NCBI RefSeq assembly: GCF_044003965.1 | Contig: NZ_JBAWKC010000005.1 | Span: 1 to 64,000 of the forward strand | Reading direction: 5' to 3' | DNA: 64,000 bases | DNA from: Yeosuana aquiaggeris | GTDB lineage: Bacteria > Bacteroidota > Bacteroidia > Flavobacteriales > Flavobacteriaceae | Part shown: positions 53,466-63,101 of the stretch, in pieces | Layout: every line of letters starts with the position of its first letter | Position numbering within the stretch: position 1 is the stretch's first letter | The notes under the pieces: generated by a model | Seen by the model: only the letters and a program-made list of their open reading frames with translations | What the model was told of the DNA's origin: nothing | Databases searched by the model: none | Translations under genes and position numbers: made by a program

Positions 53466-53473
53466 TATTTTTG
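53466..53473 (+). promoter_or_regulatory. -7 box TATTTTTG for DUF3810 gene
   Basis: Matches TAnnTTTG and ends four bases before ATG 53478, which implies a leaderless or almost leaderless mRNA. Confidence 0.4.
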
Positions 53474-53477
53474 AAAC

Positions 53478-54545
53478 ATGTTGAAACATAAAAAAGCTAT
53501 TATAGCACTATCAATTATTCCTCAATATCTATTGATAAAATGGCTGTCTCATTATCCGGAGTTTGTTGAAACTTATTATAGTAATGGCATGTACCCATAT
53601 ATATCTAAAGTATTCCGGTATATGTTGGGCTGGGTTCCATTCTCTTTTGGTGATTTAGTGTATGCGTTTGCAATTATTTATATCATAAGATGGCTTATAA
53701 AAAATTTTAAACGGATAAAAACAGACAGCAAAAATTGGTTGATAGATGTTTTTTCTGCGGTATCTATTCTATATTTTACTTTTCATTTGCTTTGGGGAAT
53801 CAATTATTACCGCTTACCCCTCTATAAAAGCTTGGGCTTAAAATCTGATTACACTACAGAGCAACTTGTTGATGTTACCAAAAAGCTAATTGTTATATCG
53901 AATCAAGTGCATTCTGAAATCATTAAAAATGATACCTTGCCAATTGCAATTCCTTACAGTAAAAGCGAGATTTTAAAATTAGTCCCTTTAGGTTATAATA
54001 ATTTAAAAAAGCACTATCCCCATCTTGAATACCACCCAAAAAGCATCAAAAAATCATTGTTTAGCTTACCATTAACATATATGGGTTTTAGTGGTTATTT
54101 AAACCCATTGACTCTTGAATCTCAGGTAGATGCTTTAATTCCTGTTTATATTTTTCCAACAACAGCCTCACATGAAATTGCACACCAATTGGGCTACGCA
54201 GCAGAAAATGAAGCTAATTTTATAGGTTGTTTAGCCGCTATTAATCATGATGATATTTACTTTAAATATTCTGGATATACCTTTGCGCTTCGCTTTTGTT
54301 TGAATGAAATTTATAAACGTGATGAAACCTTATTTGACTCCATTTCAGAAACGGTAAATAAAGGCATCTTAAAAAATTTTAAAGAAATGCGTGTATTTTG
54401 GGAAGCCTATGAAAATCCGGCCGAACCTCTTTTTAAAATCACCTATAGTTCTTATCTAAAAGCCAATAAACAAGATAAAGGCATGAAAAGTTATAGTTAT
54501 GTAGTGGCGTTAATGGTTAATTATTTTGAAAATAATTCTCTATAA
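53478..54545 (+). CDS. DUF3810 membrane protein with HExxH motif
   Basis: 355 residues. Three N-terminal helices (about 8-25, 50-75, 95-115: FGDLVYAFAIIYIIRWLI, VFSAVSILYFTFHLLWGINYYR). A large domain follows with TASHEIAHQLGYAAENEANFIG at about residue 230. HEIAH plus the downstream Glu resembles a gluzincin zinc-peptidase site (HExxH...E), so a membrane metallopeptidase role is possible. The family is common in Bacteroidota and, to my knowledge, uncharacterised. It is divergent from pepD. Confidence 0.88.
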   Translation: MLKHKKAIIALSIIPQYLLIKWLSHYPEFVETYYSNGMYPYISKVFRYMLGWVPFSFGDLVYAFAIIYIIRWLIKNFKRIKTDSKNWLIDVFSAVSILYFTFHLLWGINYYRLPLYKSLGLKSDYTTEQLVDVTKKLIVISNQVHSEIIKNDTLPIAIPYSKSEILKLVPLGYNNLKKHYPHLEYHPKSIKKSLFSLPLTYMGFSGYLNPLTLESQVDALIPVYIFPTTASHEIAHQLGYAAENEANFIGCLAAINHDDIYFKYSGYTFALRFCLNEIYKRDETLFDSISETVNKGILKNFKEMRVFWEAYENPAEPLFKITYSSYLKANKQDKGMKSYSYVVALMVNYFENNSL

Positions 54546-54622
54546 TAAGTTAAAATTGAATCAATAAGTCAATAGCTATAGCTTAAAGGTCTATATTTAA
54601 AACTAATTTCAACTATTTTAAG

Positions 54623-57607
54623 ATGATAAAAAAATATGCGGTGTTAATAGCGGTTTTATGCACTTTGACATTGAGTGCACAAGAATATTTTCCAAAAAAT
54701 GATGGAGTAATGGCTACTAATACAAATTATACAGCTATTACAAATGCAAAGATTTTTATAACACCTGTTCAGGTAATTGAAAGCGGAACGCTTCTTATTA
54801 AAGATAGTAAAATAATAGCTTCAGGAACGTCTGTTATCATTCCAAAAAACTCAGTCATTATTGATGTTAAAGGAAAAAGTATTTATCCTTCTTTTATTGA
54901 TTTATACTCAGATTTTGGGGTTAAAAAACCAAAACGCCCCGCTTCAAAAGGCGGAACAGTTCAGTATGATGCGTCCAGAACAGGGTTTTACTGGAATGAC
55001 CATGTCATGCCTGAAAACAAAGCGATCGACAAATTTAAATATGATTCAAAAGCAGCTACAGAATTGCTAAAAGCAGGTTTTGGTGTTGTTAATACGCATA
55101 TTCAAGATGGCGTGGTTAGAGGGACTGGAACTCTTATTGCCTTAAATAATGCCAATGGCAATGAATATCGAGTCATTGATGATGCCTCGGGGCAATATTT
55201 TTCTTTTAATAAAAGTGTCACATCTTCGCAATCTTATCCTTCTTCTATCATGGGAAGCATTGCCTTATTAAAACAACTTTATATTGATGCAGACTGGTAC
55301 ATTAAAGGTAATATTAAAACCAAAGATTTATCACTGGAAGCATTAAATAATAACAAAGCGCTCGTGCAGTTTTTTGAAGCCGGTAGTAGAGCAAACATTC
55401 TAAGAGCGGATAAAGTAGGAGATCCTTATGGCATCCAATATGTGATGCTTGGAGGCGGTGATGAATATGAACGTGTTAATGACATAAAAGCTACTAATGC
55501 AAAACTTATCTTACCATTAAATTTTCCGGATGCCTATGATGTTGAAAACACCTTCTTAGCCTCCCTTCTTTCTTTGAGTGATATGCGTGCATGGAACCAA
55601 AGGCCATCAAACCCAAAAATTTTAGCCGACAACAATGTTACATTTGCATTTACTACGCATGATTTAAAATCACCGAAAGATTTTAAATCTAACCTTCTAA
55701 AAGCTATTGAGGCAGGACTATCAACAGAAAAAGCCTTAGAAGCTTTAACTACTATTCCTGCACAAATTATAGGAAAACAAGACCTGATTGGTTCACTTAA
55801 AAATGGCAGTCTGGCCAATTTTCTAATTACATCTGGTGATATTTTTGATGAAAAAACTGTTCTTTACGAAAACTGGGTACAAGGAAGCAAAACCATTATT
55901 GAAGATATGAATACAGTTGACATTAGAGGTGATTATAAGTTTGGTTTGGCTGGGGAAGATTTTAAAATGTCAATTAAAGGAGAATTAAGTAAGCCAAAGT
56001 TAGAAATAACCAGTAATGAAAAAACTTTAAGTTCTAAAATAACTTATGACAATAATTGGGTTAATATTTCTATGAGAACCATTGATTCTACCAAACAAGA
56101 ATTTATAAGAATTAATGCTCATGTAGATACAGATAAAACCCTCCAGGGCAAATCTATTATGCCTAACGGAAATGAGTTCCCTTTTTATGCTTCCCTTTCC
56201 GAAGAAGATCAAGATGAAAAATCAAAATCAATGGACGAAAAAGATGAAAAAGAAAATAACCAACTTTTTCCTCTTACCTATCCTAATAAAGCCTTTGGAT
56301 TTAGTGAATTACCAAAAGCTGAAACTATTTTATTTAAAAACGCCACTGTTTGGACTAACGAAAAAGATGGCATTATAGAAAATACAGATGTATTAATTAA
56401 AAACGGTAAAATAGCAAAAATTGGTAAAGATCTTTCTGATTCAAGCGCGACTGTTGTGGATGCTTCGGGCAAACATTTAACTGCAGGTATTATTGATGAG
56501 CATTCGCATATTGCATCCGCATCAGTTAATGAAGGCGGGCAAAACTCCTCAGCCGAGGTGAGTATTGAAGATGTAATTGATGAAACAGATACCAATATTT
56601 ACAGAAACCTTGCTGGCGGCGTTACTTCTATACAAATATTGCATGGATCAGCAAACCCTATTGGAGGCCGCTCAGCAATCATCAAACTAAAATGGGGTGA
56701 ATCTGCCGATAATCTAATTTATACAGAAACTCCAAAGTTTATCAAATTTGCTTTAGGGGAAAACGTCAAACAATCTAATTGGGGAGAATCTGAAATTGTA
56801 AGATTTCCACAGTCTAGAATGGGTGTTGAGCAAGTGTATATAGATTATTTTACCAGAGCAAAAGAATATGATGTTTTAAAGAAAAGTGGCAAACCTTTCA
56901 GAAAAGATATAGAATTAGAGGTTCTGGCAGAAATTATAAATAAAGAACGTTTCATTTCTTGTCATTCTTATGTACAAAGTGAAATTAATATGTTGATGAA
57001 GGTTGCTAAAAAATTCAACTTTAACATTAACACTTTTACCCATATTCTAGAAGGGTATAAAGTTGCAGATAAAATGGCTGAGCATGGTGTTGGCGGCTCT
57101 ACGTTTAGCGATTGGTGGGCCTATAAATTCGAAGTTAACGATGCTATTCCTTATAACGCTGCCATTATGCATAATGCTGGTGTTACAGTGGCTATTAATA
57201 GTGATGATGCAGAAATGGCTAGAAGACTGAATCAAGAAGCAGCGAAATCTATTAAATACGGCGGCATGAGTGAAGAAGAGGCCTGGAAGTTTGTAACCTT
57301 AAATCCAGCGAAACTTTTACATATTGATAATCGTGTAGGAAGTATTAAAGTTGGTAAAGATGCCGATGTGGTTTTGTGGTCTGATAATCCCCTATCAATT
57401 TATGCTAAAGCTGAAAAAACGATGATTGAAGGCATTACTTATTTTGATTTAAAACATGATGAAAGGATGCGTTCTGACATTCGAAAAGAAAAAAATGAGC
57501 TCATAAATATGATGTTACAGGCTAAAAATAAAGGTTCAAAAACCCAACCTGCAAAAAAGAAAGAAAAAGAACTATTACATTGTGATTCAATGGATAATGA
57601 AATATAA
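54623..57607 (+). CDS. Secreted double amidohydrolase (degenerate plus intact domain)
   Basis: 994 residues with signal peptide (LTLSAQ). The first amidohydrolase-like module (about 25-430) lacks the metal HxH: the usual site reads YPSFIDLYSDFG. The second (about 570-960) has a full set: DEHSHIA (HxH), CHSYVQ, FTHILEG and AINSDDAEM (Asp). An acidic linker (DQDEKSKSMDEKDEKE) joins them at about 530-550. The intact domain probably hydrolyses a periplasmic amide or imidazolone-type substrate. It is followed 11 bases later by a one-domain relative, so the two may form a complex. Confidence 0.88.
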   Translation: MIKKYAVLIAVLCTLTLSAQEYFPKNDGVMATNTNYTAITNAKIFITPVQVIESGTLLIKDSKIIASGTSVIIPKNSVIIDVKGKSIYPSFIDLYSDFGVKKPKRPASKGGTVQYDASRTGFYWNDHVMPENKAIDKFKYDSKAATELLKAGFGVVNTHIQDGVVRGTGTLIALNNANGNEYRVIDDASGQYFSFNKSVTSSQSYPSSIMGSIALLKQLYIDADWYIKGNIKTKDLSLEALNNNKALVQFFEAGSRANILRADKVGDPYGIQYVMLGGGDEYERVNDIKATNAKLILPLNFPDAYDVENTFLASLLSLSDMRAWNQRPSNPKILADNNVTFAFTTHDLKSPKDFKSNLLKAIEAGLSTEKALEALTTIPAQIIGKQDLIGSLKNGSLANFLITSGDIFDEKTVLYENWVQGSKTIIEDMNTVDIRGDYKFGLAGEDFKMSIKGELSKPKLEITSNEKTLSSKITYDNNWVNISMRTIDSTKQEFIRINAHVDTDKTLQGKSIMPNGNEFPFYASLSEEDQDEKSKSMDEKDEKENNQLFPLTYPNKAFGFSELPKAETILFKNATVWTNEKDGIIENTDVLIKNGKIAKIGKDLSDSSATVVDASGKHLTAGIIDEHSHIASASVNEGGQNSSAEVSIEDVIDETDTNIYRNLAGGVTSIQILHGSANPIGGRSAIIKLKWGESADNLIYTETPKFIKFALGENVKQSNWGESEIVRFPQSRMGVEQVYIDYFTRAKEYDVLKKSGKPFRKDIELEVLAEIINKERFISCHSYVQSEINMLMKVAKKFNFNINTFTHILEGYKVADKMAEHGVGGSTFSDWWAYKFEVNDAIPYNAAIMHNAGVTVAINSDDAEMARRLNQEAAKSIKYGGMSEEEAWKFVTLNPAKLLHIDNRVGSIKVGKDADVVLWSDNPLSIYAKAEKTMIEGITYFDLKHDERMRSDIRKEKNELINMMLQAKNKGSKTQPAKKKEKELLHCDSMDNEI

Positions 57608-57618
57608 AACTGGTTAAG

Positions 57619-58920
57619 ATGAAAAAAATAATATCATATATCGTAATGTTGTGTTCTTTAATAATGATAGCACAACAAACACCCGCCTCCAAACAATCCC
57701 AAGACATCGCTATTGTTGGAGCAACAGCTCATATTGGAAATGGCACCATTATAGAAAACAGTTTGATTATTTTAAAAGATGGAAAAATCTCTGCAGTCCA
57801 TGACGGAAAATTGGTTAAAATGGATTTAACAGGAATGAAAATTATAAAGGTCAATGATAAACATGTATATCCGGGTTTTATAATACCAAATAGCACTTTA
57901 GGCTTAGTTGAAATTGATTATGTTCGTGCATCTATTGATGAGAAGGAAATAGGAACCTGGAATCCACATATCAGAAGTCTTATAGCCTATAATGCCGAAT
58001 CTAAAATAGTAGAATCAACGCGACCAAACGGCATTCTTTTAGGGCAAATTACACCAAGAGGCGGACGAATTTCTGGAACCTCTTCTGTGGTGCAATTTGA
58101 TGCCTGGAACTGGGAAGACGCTGCCGTAAAAATTGATGACGGTATTCATCTAAATTGGCCAAGTTGTTTTACAAGAGGCGATTGGCAGTTAGGTGGAGAT
58201 ACGAGACTAAAAGCGAACGATAAATATACTGAACAAGTTAAGGAACTTACTGATTACATCAATAACAGTAAAGTCTATCATAAAGGTAAAAAATCTAAAA
58301 CGAATCTTCCTTTTGATGCAATGGATGGTCTTTTTAAGGGTTCAAAAAAACTATTTATCCATGTTGACAATGAAAAAGGCATCATCGATGCTATTAATTT
58401 TTCAAAAAATAACGACATAAAAAACATAGTTATTGTTGGTGGACATGAGGCTTATAAAGTTACTGGATTATTAAAAGACAATGATGTCTCTGTTTTATTG
58501 GAACATGTACATTCTCTTCCAAAATCAGAAGACGAAGATTATGATTTACCTTATAAAGCAGCTAAATTATTAGTTGATCAAGGAGTCTTAGTCGCTTTAC
58601 AGACGGACTTCCATGATACAGAACGTATAAACGCACGTAATTTACCCTTTTACGCTGGCACTTGTGCTGCTTATGGATTAGATAAAGAACAAGCCTTAAA
58701 ATTAATCACCCTTAATCCTGCAAAAATATTAGAAATTGATGATAAATATGGATCTTTAGAAACAGGAAAAAGTGCTACCTTATTTATTTCTGAAGGGGAC
58801 GCTTTAGATATGCGTACTAATATTTTAACACATGCTTTTATTGATGGTAGAGAAATTAGTCTAGAAACACATCAAACAGAGCTTTGGAAACGCTATTCTG
58901 AAAAATATAATAATCAGTAA
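57619..58920 (+). CDS. Secreted amidohydrolase-like protein lacking HxH
   Basis: 433 residues with signal peptide (SLIMIAQ). Amidohydrolase composite fold: an N-terminal beta sandwich (GATAHIGNGTIIENSLIILKDGKI), then the barrel with VLLEHVHSLP and VALQTDFHDTERI, then the C-terminal LNPAKILEIDDKYGSLETGKSATLF. The position of the first metal motif reads YPGFIIPNSTLG, so the HxH is missing, as in the first domain of the upstream protein. It may be a catalytically inactive or altered-metal partner. It ends at a strong terminator. Confidence 0.87.
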   Translation: MKKIISYIVMLCSLIMIAQQTPASKQSQDIAIVGATAHIGNGTIIENSLIILKDGKISAVHDGKLVKMDLTGMKIIKVNDKHVYPGFIIPNSTLGLVEIDYVRASIDEKEIGTWNPHIRSLIAYNAESKIVESTRPNGILLGQITPRGGRISGTSSVVQFDAWNWEDAAVKIDDGIHLNWPSCFTRGDWQLGGDTRLKANDKYTEQVKELTDYINNSKVYHKGKKSKTNLPFDAMDGLFKGSKKLFIHVDNEKGIIDAINFSKNNDIKNIVIVGGHEAYKVTGLLKDNDVSVLLEHVHSLPKSEDEDYDLPYKAAKLLVDQGVLVALQTDFHDTERINARNLPFYAGTCAAYGLDKEQALKLITLNPAKILEIDDKYGSLETGKSATLFISEGDALDMRTNILTHAFIDGREISLETHQTELWKRYSEKYNNQ

Positions 58921-58924
58921 TCTA

Positions 58925-58954
58925 AAAGAGCGAGCTATTTAGCTCGCTCTTTTA
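58925..58954 (+). terminator. Terminator of the amidohydrolase operon
   Basis: Perfect AAAGAGCGAGCT / AGCTCGCTCTTT stem with a four-base loop and T tail, five bases after the stop. Confidence 0.92.
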
Positions 58955-58977
58955 TTTAAACTAGTTTTATAAATACT

Positions 58978-58985
58978 TATTTTTG
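58978..58985 (+). promoter_or_regulatory. -7 box TATTTTTG for the methyltransferase gene
   Basis: Matches TAnnTTTG, nine bases before ATG 58995; it argues against the TTG at 58983, which overlaps it, as start. Confidence 0.5.
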
Positions 58986-58994
58986 TGCACTATT

Positions 58995-59792
58995 ATGATT
59001 AAGCAAATTTTCAGTTTACAAAACCCATTTATAAAACAGCTTGTTCAGCTAAAAGACAAATCAAGAGAACGCAAGAAAACCGGCTTGTTTTTAATTGAAG
59101 GTCAACGTGAATTATCATTAGCATTAAAGGGCCATTATGCTATTGAAACCATTTTATTTTTACCAGAATTAATTTCAGAATCTCAAATTAGTCCGTTGGT
59201 TTCTCCAGAAACAGAACTCATAGAAATATCTAAAGAGGTTTTTCAAAAATTGGCTTATCGCGATACCACTGAAGGCGTAATAGCTATAGCTAAATGCAAA
59301 TCACATGATTTAGAAACCATACATTTTGCAACTAAAAACCCACTCATATTAATAGCTGAAGCACCCGAAAAACCAGGAAATATTGGTGCCCTTTTAAGAA
59401 CTGCTGACGCCGCTAATGTTGATGCCGTAATTATTGCTAACCCAAAAAGTGATTTATACAATCCTAATATTATCAGATCTAGTGTGGGTTGTGTTTTCAC
59501 CAAACAAATTGCACTTGGCAGCACTTCAGAAATTATTGATTTTTTAAAAACACGACATATTAACATCTATTGCGCGGCCTTGCAGGCTTCAGTTCATTAC
59601 AATACACAGGATTATGCGCAATCAACCGCTATTGTAGTAGGAACCGAAGCTACTGGGTTGAGTGATGAATGGATAAAAAATGCCACTCAAAATATAATTA
59701 TCCCCATGCAGGGAGAAATAGATTCCATGAATGTGTCTGTTGCTGCCGGAATACTTATTTTTGAAGCCAAAAGACAACGAAATTTTAATTAA
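58995..59792 (+). CDS. SpoU/TrmH family RNA 2'-O-methyltransferase
   Basis: Start at ATG 58995 (MIKQIFSLQNPFIKQLVQL). 265 residues. An N-terminal L30e-like substrate-binding domain (about 1-95: FLIEGQRELSLAL) precedes the trefoil-knot SPOUT domain. The three SpoU motifs are EKPGNIGALLRTADAA, VVGTEATGLSDEW and IPMQGEIDSMNVSVAAGILIFE. It methylates the ribose 2'-OH of rRNA or tRNA; the target nucleotide is not readable from sequence. A TAnnTTTG box lies just upstream. Confidence 0.93.
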   Translation: MIKQIFSLQNPFIKQLVQLKDKSRERKKTGLFLIEGQRELSLALKGHYAIETILFLPELISESQISPLVSPETELIEISKEVFQKLAYRDTTEGVIAIAKCKSHDLETIHFATKNPLILIAEAPEKPGNIGALLRTADAANVDAVIIANPKSDLYNPNIIRSSVGCVFTKQIALGSTSEIIDFLKTRHINIYCAALQASVHYNTQDYAQSTAIVVGTEATGLSDEWIKNATQNIIIPMQGEIDSMNVSVAAGILIFEAKRQRNFN

Positions 59793-59885
59793 AACGTCAT
59801 TACTAAGGAAGTATGACTGAAGTAATATAACTAATATTAAACAGATTACCACGGCTTTTACAAAATCTCGCAATGACCTTAAGAT

Positions 59886-61118
59886 ATGACAGCTACCACC
59901 CTTTTCTATATCATAATCGCTATTATCATTATCAATTTTATTGTTGATAAAATTTTAAATGCACTTAATGCCCGGCATTATAAAGATGCCTTGCCAAAGG
60001 AGCTAATAGATGTCTATGATGAGTCTGAATACAAGAAATCTCAGGACTATAAAGCAACCAATTATAAATTTGAAATTATAACCTCCACATTTTCTGTTAT
60101 TTTAACCTTGGGTTTTCTGTTTGTGGACGGATTTGAATTTGTTGATACTATTGCGCGAAGTTATAGTCAGAACCCTATCATCATTGCTCTAATTTTCTTT
60201 GGCATTATAATGTTATGTAGCGATATTTTAACCACACCATTCTCATACTATAGCACCTTTGTAATTGAAGAGCGCTTCGGGTTTAATAAAACCACTAAAA
60301 AAACCTTTATTCTTGATAAATTAAAAGGATGGATTATGATGATTATTTTAGGTGGTGGTATATTAGCCCTTATCATTTGGTTTTATCAAATAAGTGGCTC
60401 ACAATTTTGGCTTTATGCCTGGGCCTTAGTAGCCGTTGTCAGCATATTTATGAATATGTTTTATTCGAGATTAATTGTCCCACTATTTAATAAACAAATA
60501 CCTTTAGAAACAGGAAGTTTAAGAGAAAAGATTTCTGAATATGCCAAAACAGTTGGTTTTAAATTAGACAAAATTTTTGTGCTTAATGGTTCAAAAAGAA
60601 GCACAAAAGCAAATGCTTATTTTTCTGGTTTTGGAAGAGAAAAACGAGTGACGCTATACGACACTTTAATTAATGATCTAGATGAAGAAGAAATTGTAGC
60701 TGTACTGGCACATGAGGTTGGACATTATAAAAAAAAGCACATTATTTTCAACTTAGTAACCTCTATATTTTTGACCGGATTGACACTTTATATTTTATCT
60801 TTATTCATTAATAATCCTTTGCTTTCTAATGCCATAGGGGTTGAAATACCAAGTTTTCATATTGGGTTGATAGCCTTTGGTTTGCTGTACTCTCCTATTT
60901 CTGAAATAACAGGTTTAATTATGAATTACTTTTCCAGAGTTTTTGAATATCAGGCGGACAACTATGCAAAAAAAACCTATAAAGCAGAACCATTAATCAC
61001 CTCACTTAAAAAACTATCAAAAAATAGTTTAAGCAATTTAACACCTCATAAAGCCTATGTATTTATGCATTATTCGCATCCTACTTTATTAGAACGCATT
61101 ATGAATTTAAAAAAATAG
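59886..61118 (+). CDS. M48 family zinc metallopeptidase (Ste24-like)
   Basis: 410 residues with about seven transmembrane helices. The zinc site HEVGHYKKKH (HExxH) is at about residue 278; the third ligand region FEYQADNYA is near 356. The N-terminal part (YDESEYKKSQDYKATNYKF, TTPFSYYSTFVIEERFGFNKTT) is the Ste24/CAAX-protease type. It is an inner-membrane protease, probably for membrane-protein quality control. A pair of interleaved inverted repeats begins four bases after the stop. Confidence 0.94.
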   Translation: MTATTLFYIIIAIIIINFIVDKILNALNARHYKDALPKELIDVYDESEYKKSQDYKATNYKFEIITSTFSVILTLGFLFVDGFEFVDTIARSYSQNPIIIALIFFGIIMLCSDILTTPFSYYSTFVIEERFGFNKTTKKTFILDKLKGWIMMIILGGGILALIIWFYQISGSQFWLYAWALVAVVSIFMNMFYSRLIVPLFNKQIPLETGSLREKISEYAKTVGFKLDKIFVLNGSKRSTKANAYFSGFGREKRVTLYDTLINDLDEEEIVAVLAHEVGHYKKKHIIFNLVTSIFLTGLTLYILSLFINNPLLSNAIGVEIPSFHIGLIAFGLLYSPISEITGLIMNYFSRVFEYQADNYAKKTYKAEPLITSLKKLSKNSLSNLTPHKAYVFMHYSHPTLLERIMNLKK

Positions 61119-61121
61119 TTG

Positions 61122-61172
61122 TTTTCTAAAAAAATATCGGTAATCATTTTTTTAGAAAAGATGATTACCGAT
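61122..61172. repeat. Interleaved perfect inverted repeats (pseudoknot-type layout)
   Basis: Arm A, TTTTCTAAAAAAA (61122-61134), is complementary to TTTTTTTAGAAAA (61147-61159). Arm B, ATCGGTAATCAT (61136-61147), is complementary to ATGATTACCGAT (61161-61172). The order A-B-A'-B' means the two hairpins exclude each other or form an H-type pseudoknot. The B hairpin alone has a 12-bp stem and could act as a terminator without T tail. Confidence 0.7.
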
Positions 61173-61319
61173 AAAGAAATTCCAAATTTATTACATAAGT
61201 TTAATAAGTGATTTCACCATAAACTGTATGTTAATTATGACCTGTTTAAAAATTAATAGTCCTTTTTTCTAAACAAGACGCTATAATGCTTAAGGTTGGA
61301 AACCTTGTCTTCATTGGTC

Positions 61320-63101
61320 TTAACGAACCTTATTTTGGGGTACGCGATAAATGACATTCTTTCCGCCTCCCGAAATATAGATGTCACCTGATGAACCAAC
61401 GGCTACCCCGTCAAAGAACCATGTTGAAGGAATCTCCAGACCAGGCCCGCTAAGTTCAAGATTTTCTACAAGCGTAGTGACGTTTTTACCTGCCTCTTTT
61501 GACAAGTCGATACGGGATAGACGGGATGCACCAGACTCCACCACCACCAAGCTTCCGTCTTTTTCAAAGGCAAGTCCTTCTGGATTCTGAAGGCCGGATG
61601 CAACAGAAACTGGTGCGGTCAGGTTTGTACCATCATAATCCAATTTATAAATTTCACCTGTAGACCTGTCAGCCACCCATAAGGTTTCACCATCGGTAGC
61701 CAAACCACTAGGTTCAACCAGCGTGGCTATCAACGATTGGTCACTTGCCCAGATTAGCTCACCCCTATTTGCCTCTGATACGATAATACCGTTCTTGAAG
61801 CGAATGGCATCCATAGGACTACCAGGAACTTCAAGTGTTCCTATAGGATAATTCTCGATGACCCCAATTAGAGGATCAGGATTCCAGACCTGCACGGCAC
61901 TGCTAAACCAGGAAGAAATTATCAGGTTGACCCCATCAGCAGAAACATTCATTGGTAAAATTAGAGACGCAACACCTACCTCCGGTTGTATAGGGACTAA
62001 ATACCCTTTATAATCATTCAACTGTTGGCCACTATTTCCATCGAATTGTCTCAACAAAAAGAGATCAGCTGCATACACAATATCCTTATTATTGGGTCCT
62101 GATAAAACTGCCAAGCCTTGAGGTTGTATCATTCCCCCTTTACTAATTATACGAGCTTGCCCACTTTTGAGTATCTCGGCCACCCAGCCTTCGTCATTAT
62201 TGGTCATATACAAGGTACCATCTTCATCAAAGACCATATTATCTAACCCTGGCTGAAGGGCAGTGAACAGTGTTTTTTCACCGGTTAAAGTGTTTATTTT
62301 AAAAACCTCACCTGATTGATCCAACACATAAAGAAGTCCATCTGGTCCGAACTTTGCAGACGCTGGGTTTTTAAAGCCACCTGCCAATATCTGTACAGTT
62401 CCATCACCAAAAGGGTCTGTAGAAACAGGATCTCCAGAATTACCGACATTTACACTGATTACTAAACCTGCTGCAAACAGAGGTCCGTATAAGCGCCCGT
62501 CTGTACCGAAATCAAAAGCATTTAAAAAACCAAGAGGATAAGGGTTTGCTGCAGTCGATGCTATGATGTGTCGTGGAGGCTCAATAAGATCGGGGTCAAG
62601 CTCATATAGCCCGTCACCCAGAAAATCAAGTCCCACAAAGAGACGTCCATCTGATGAGAAAGTAATTGGGTTAACACCAGGTGCAACAAATTGGTACCCC
62701 AACTGATTGCCATCCAAATCCATTCTACCTACAAATCCGGTCAGAATATCAGTCCAGTAGAGCGATTGACCGTCAGGATTAAACACCAAATCATCAGGAC
62801 CCAATACACCATTGCCTGGTCCAAATCTTTTGATGATCTTGCCATCATTCTTGTTTATCACTGAAATATCCTGACCATTAACACTAGCAACGTAAAGATT
62901 ACCATCTGGTCCAATGTCAATACCGTTGGCTCCGTGCAGGGCAGCGCCTTTAGCTAATACTTTCAAAACAGAATTTTCGCCCTTCTGAGATTTGGCACTC
63001 ACTGCCTCTAGGTTTATTTCAGACTCCAGGGTCTTATCCGTGCTGCATGAAAATGCAAACAGAATTACAAATAAAAGTGTAAACTTAAAAATTGTTTTCA
63101 T
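61320..63101 (-). CDS. NHL/SMP-30-type beta-propeller lipoprotein
   Basis: 593 residues with a lipoprotein signal (lipobox FAFSC, Cys at about 19). The rest is a series of about 40-residue beta-propeller repeats: GIDIGPDGNLYVASVNGQDISVIN, LVFNPDGQSLYWTD, AKFGPDGLLYVLDQSGEVFKI, GLATDGETLWVADRSTGEIYKLD and LAFEKDGSLVVVESGASRLSRID. Two propellers are likely. Similar proteins are SMP-30/gluconolactonase-like or vgb-like; no lactonase residues are assignable. GC is noticeably higher than in the preceding genes, suggesting acquisition. Confidence 0.8.
   Translation of the reverse strand: MKTIFKFTLLFVILFAFSCSTDKTLESEINLEAVSAKSQKGENSVLKVLAKGAALHGANGIDIGPDGNLYVASVNGQDISVINKNDGKIIKRFGPGNGVLGPDDLVFNPDGQSLYWTDILTGFVGRMDLDGNQLGYQFVAPGVNPITFSSDGRLFVGLDFLGDGLYELDPDLIEPPRHIIASTAANPYPLGFLNAFDFGTDGRLYGPLFAAGLVISVNVGNSGDPVSTDPFGDGTVQILAGGFKNPASAKFGPDGLLYVLDQSGEVFKINTLTGEKTLFTALQPGLDNMVFDEDGTLYMTNNDEGWVAEILKSGQARIISKGGMIQPQGLAVLSGPNNKDIVYAADLFLLRQFDGNSGQQLNDYKGYLVPIQPEVGVASLILPMNVSADGVNLIISSWFSSAVQVWNPDPLIGVIENYPIGTLEVPGSPMDAIRFKNGIIVSEANRGELIWASDQSLIATLVEPSGLATDGETLWVADRSTGEIYKLDYDGTNLTAPVSVASGLQNPEGLAFEKDGSLVVVESGASRLSRIDLSKEAGKNVTTLVENLELSGPGLEIPSTWFFDGVAVGSSGDIYISGGGKNVIYRVPQNKVR

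Noticed and set aside
59622..59873. Minus-strand open frame of 83 codons
   Set aside because: Antisense to the SpoU motif region; no recognisable protein features.
61288..61306. AAGGTT/AACCTT hairpin as terminator of the propeller gene
   Set aside because: Short stem, no T run on the minus strand; too weak to annotate.
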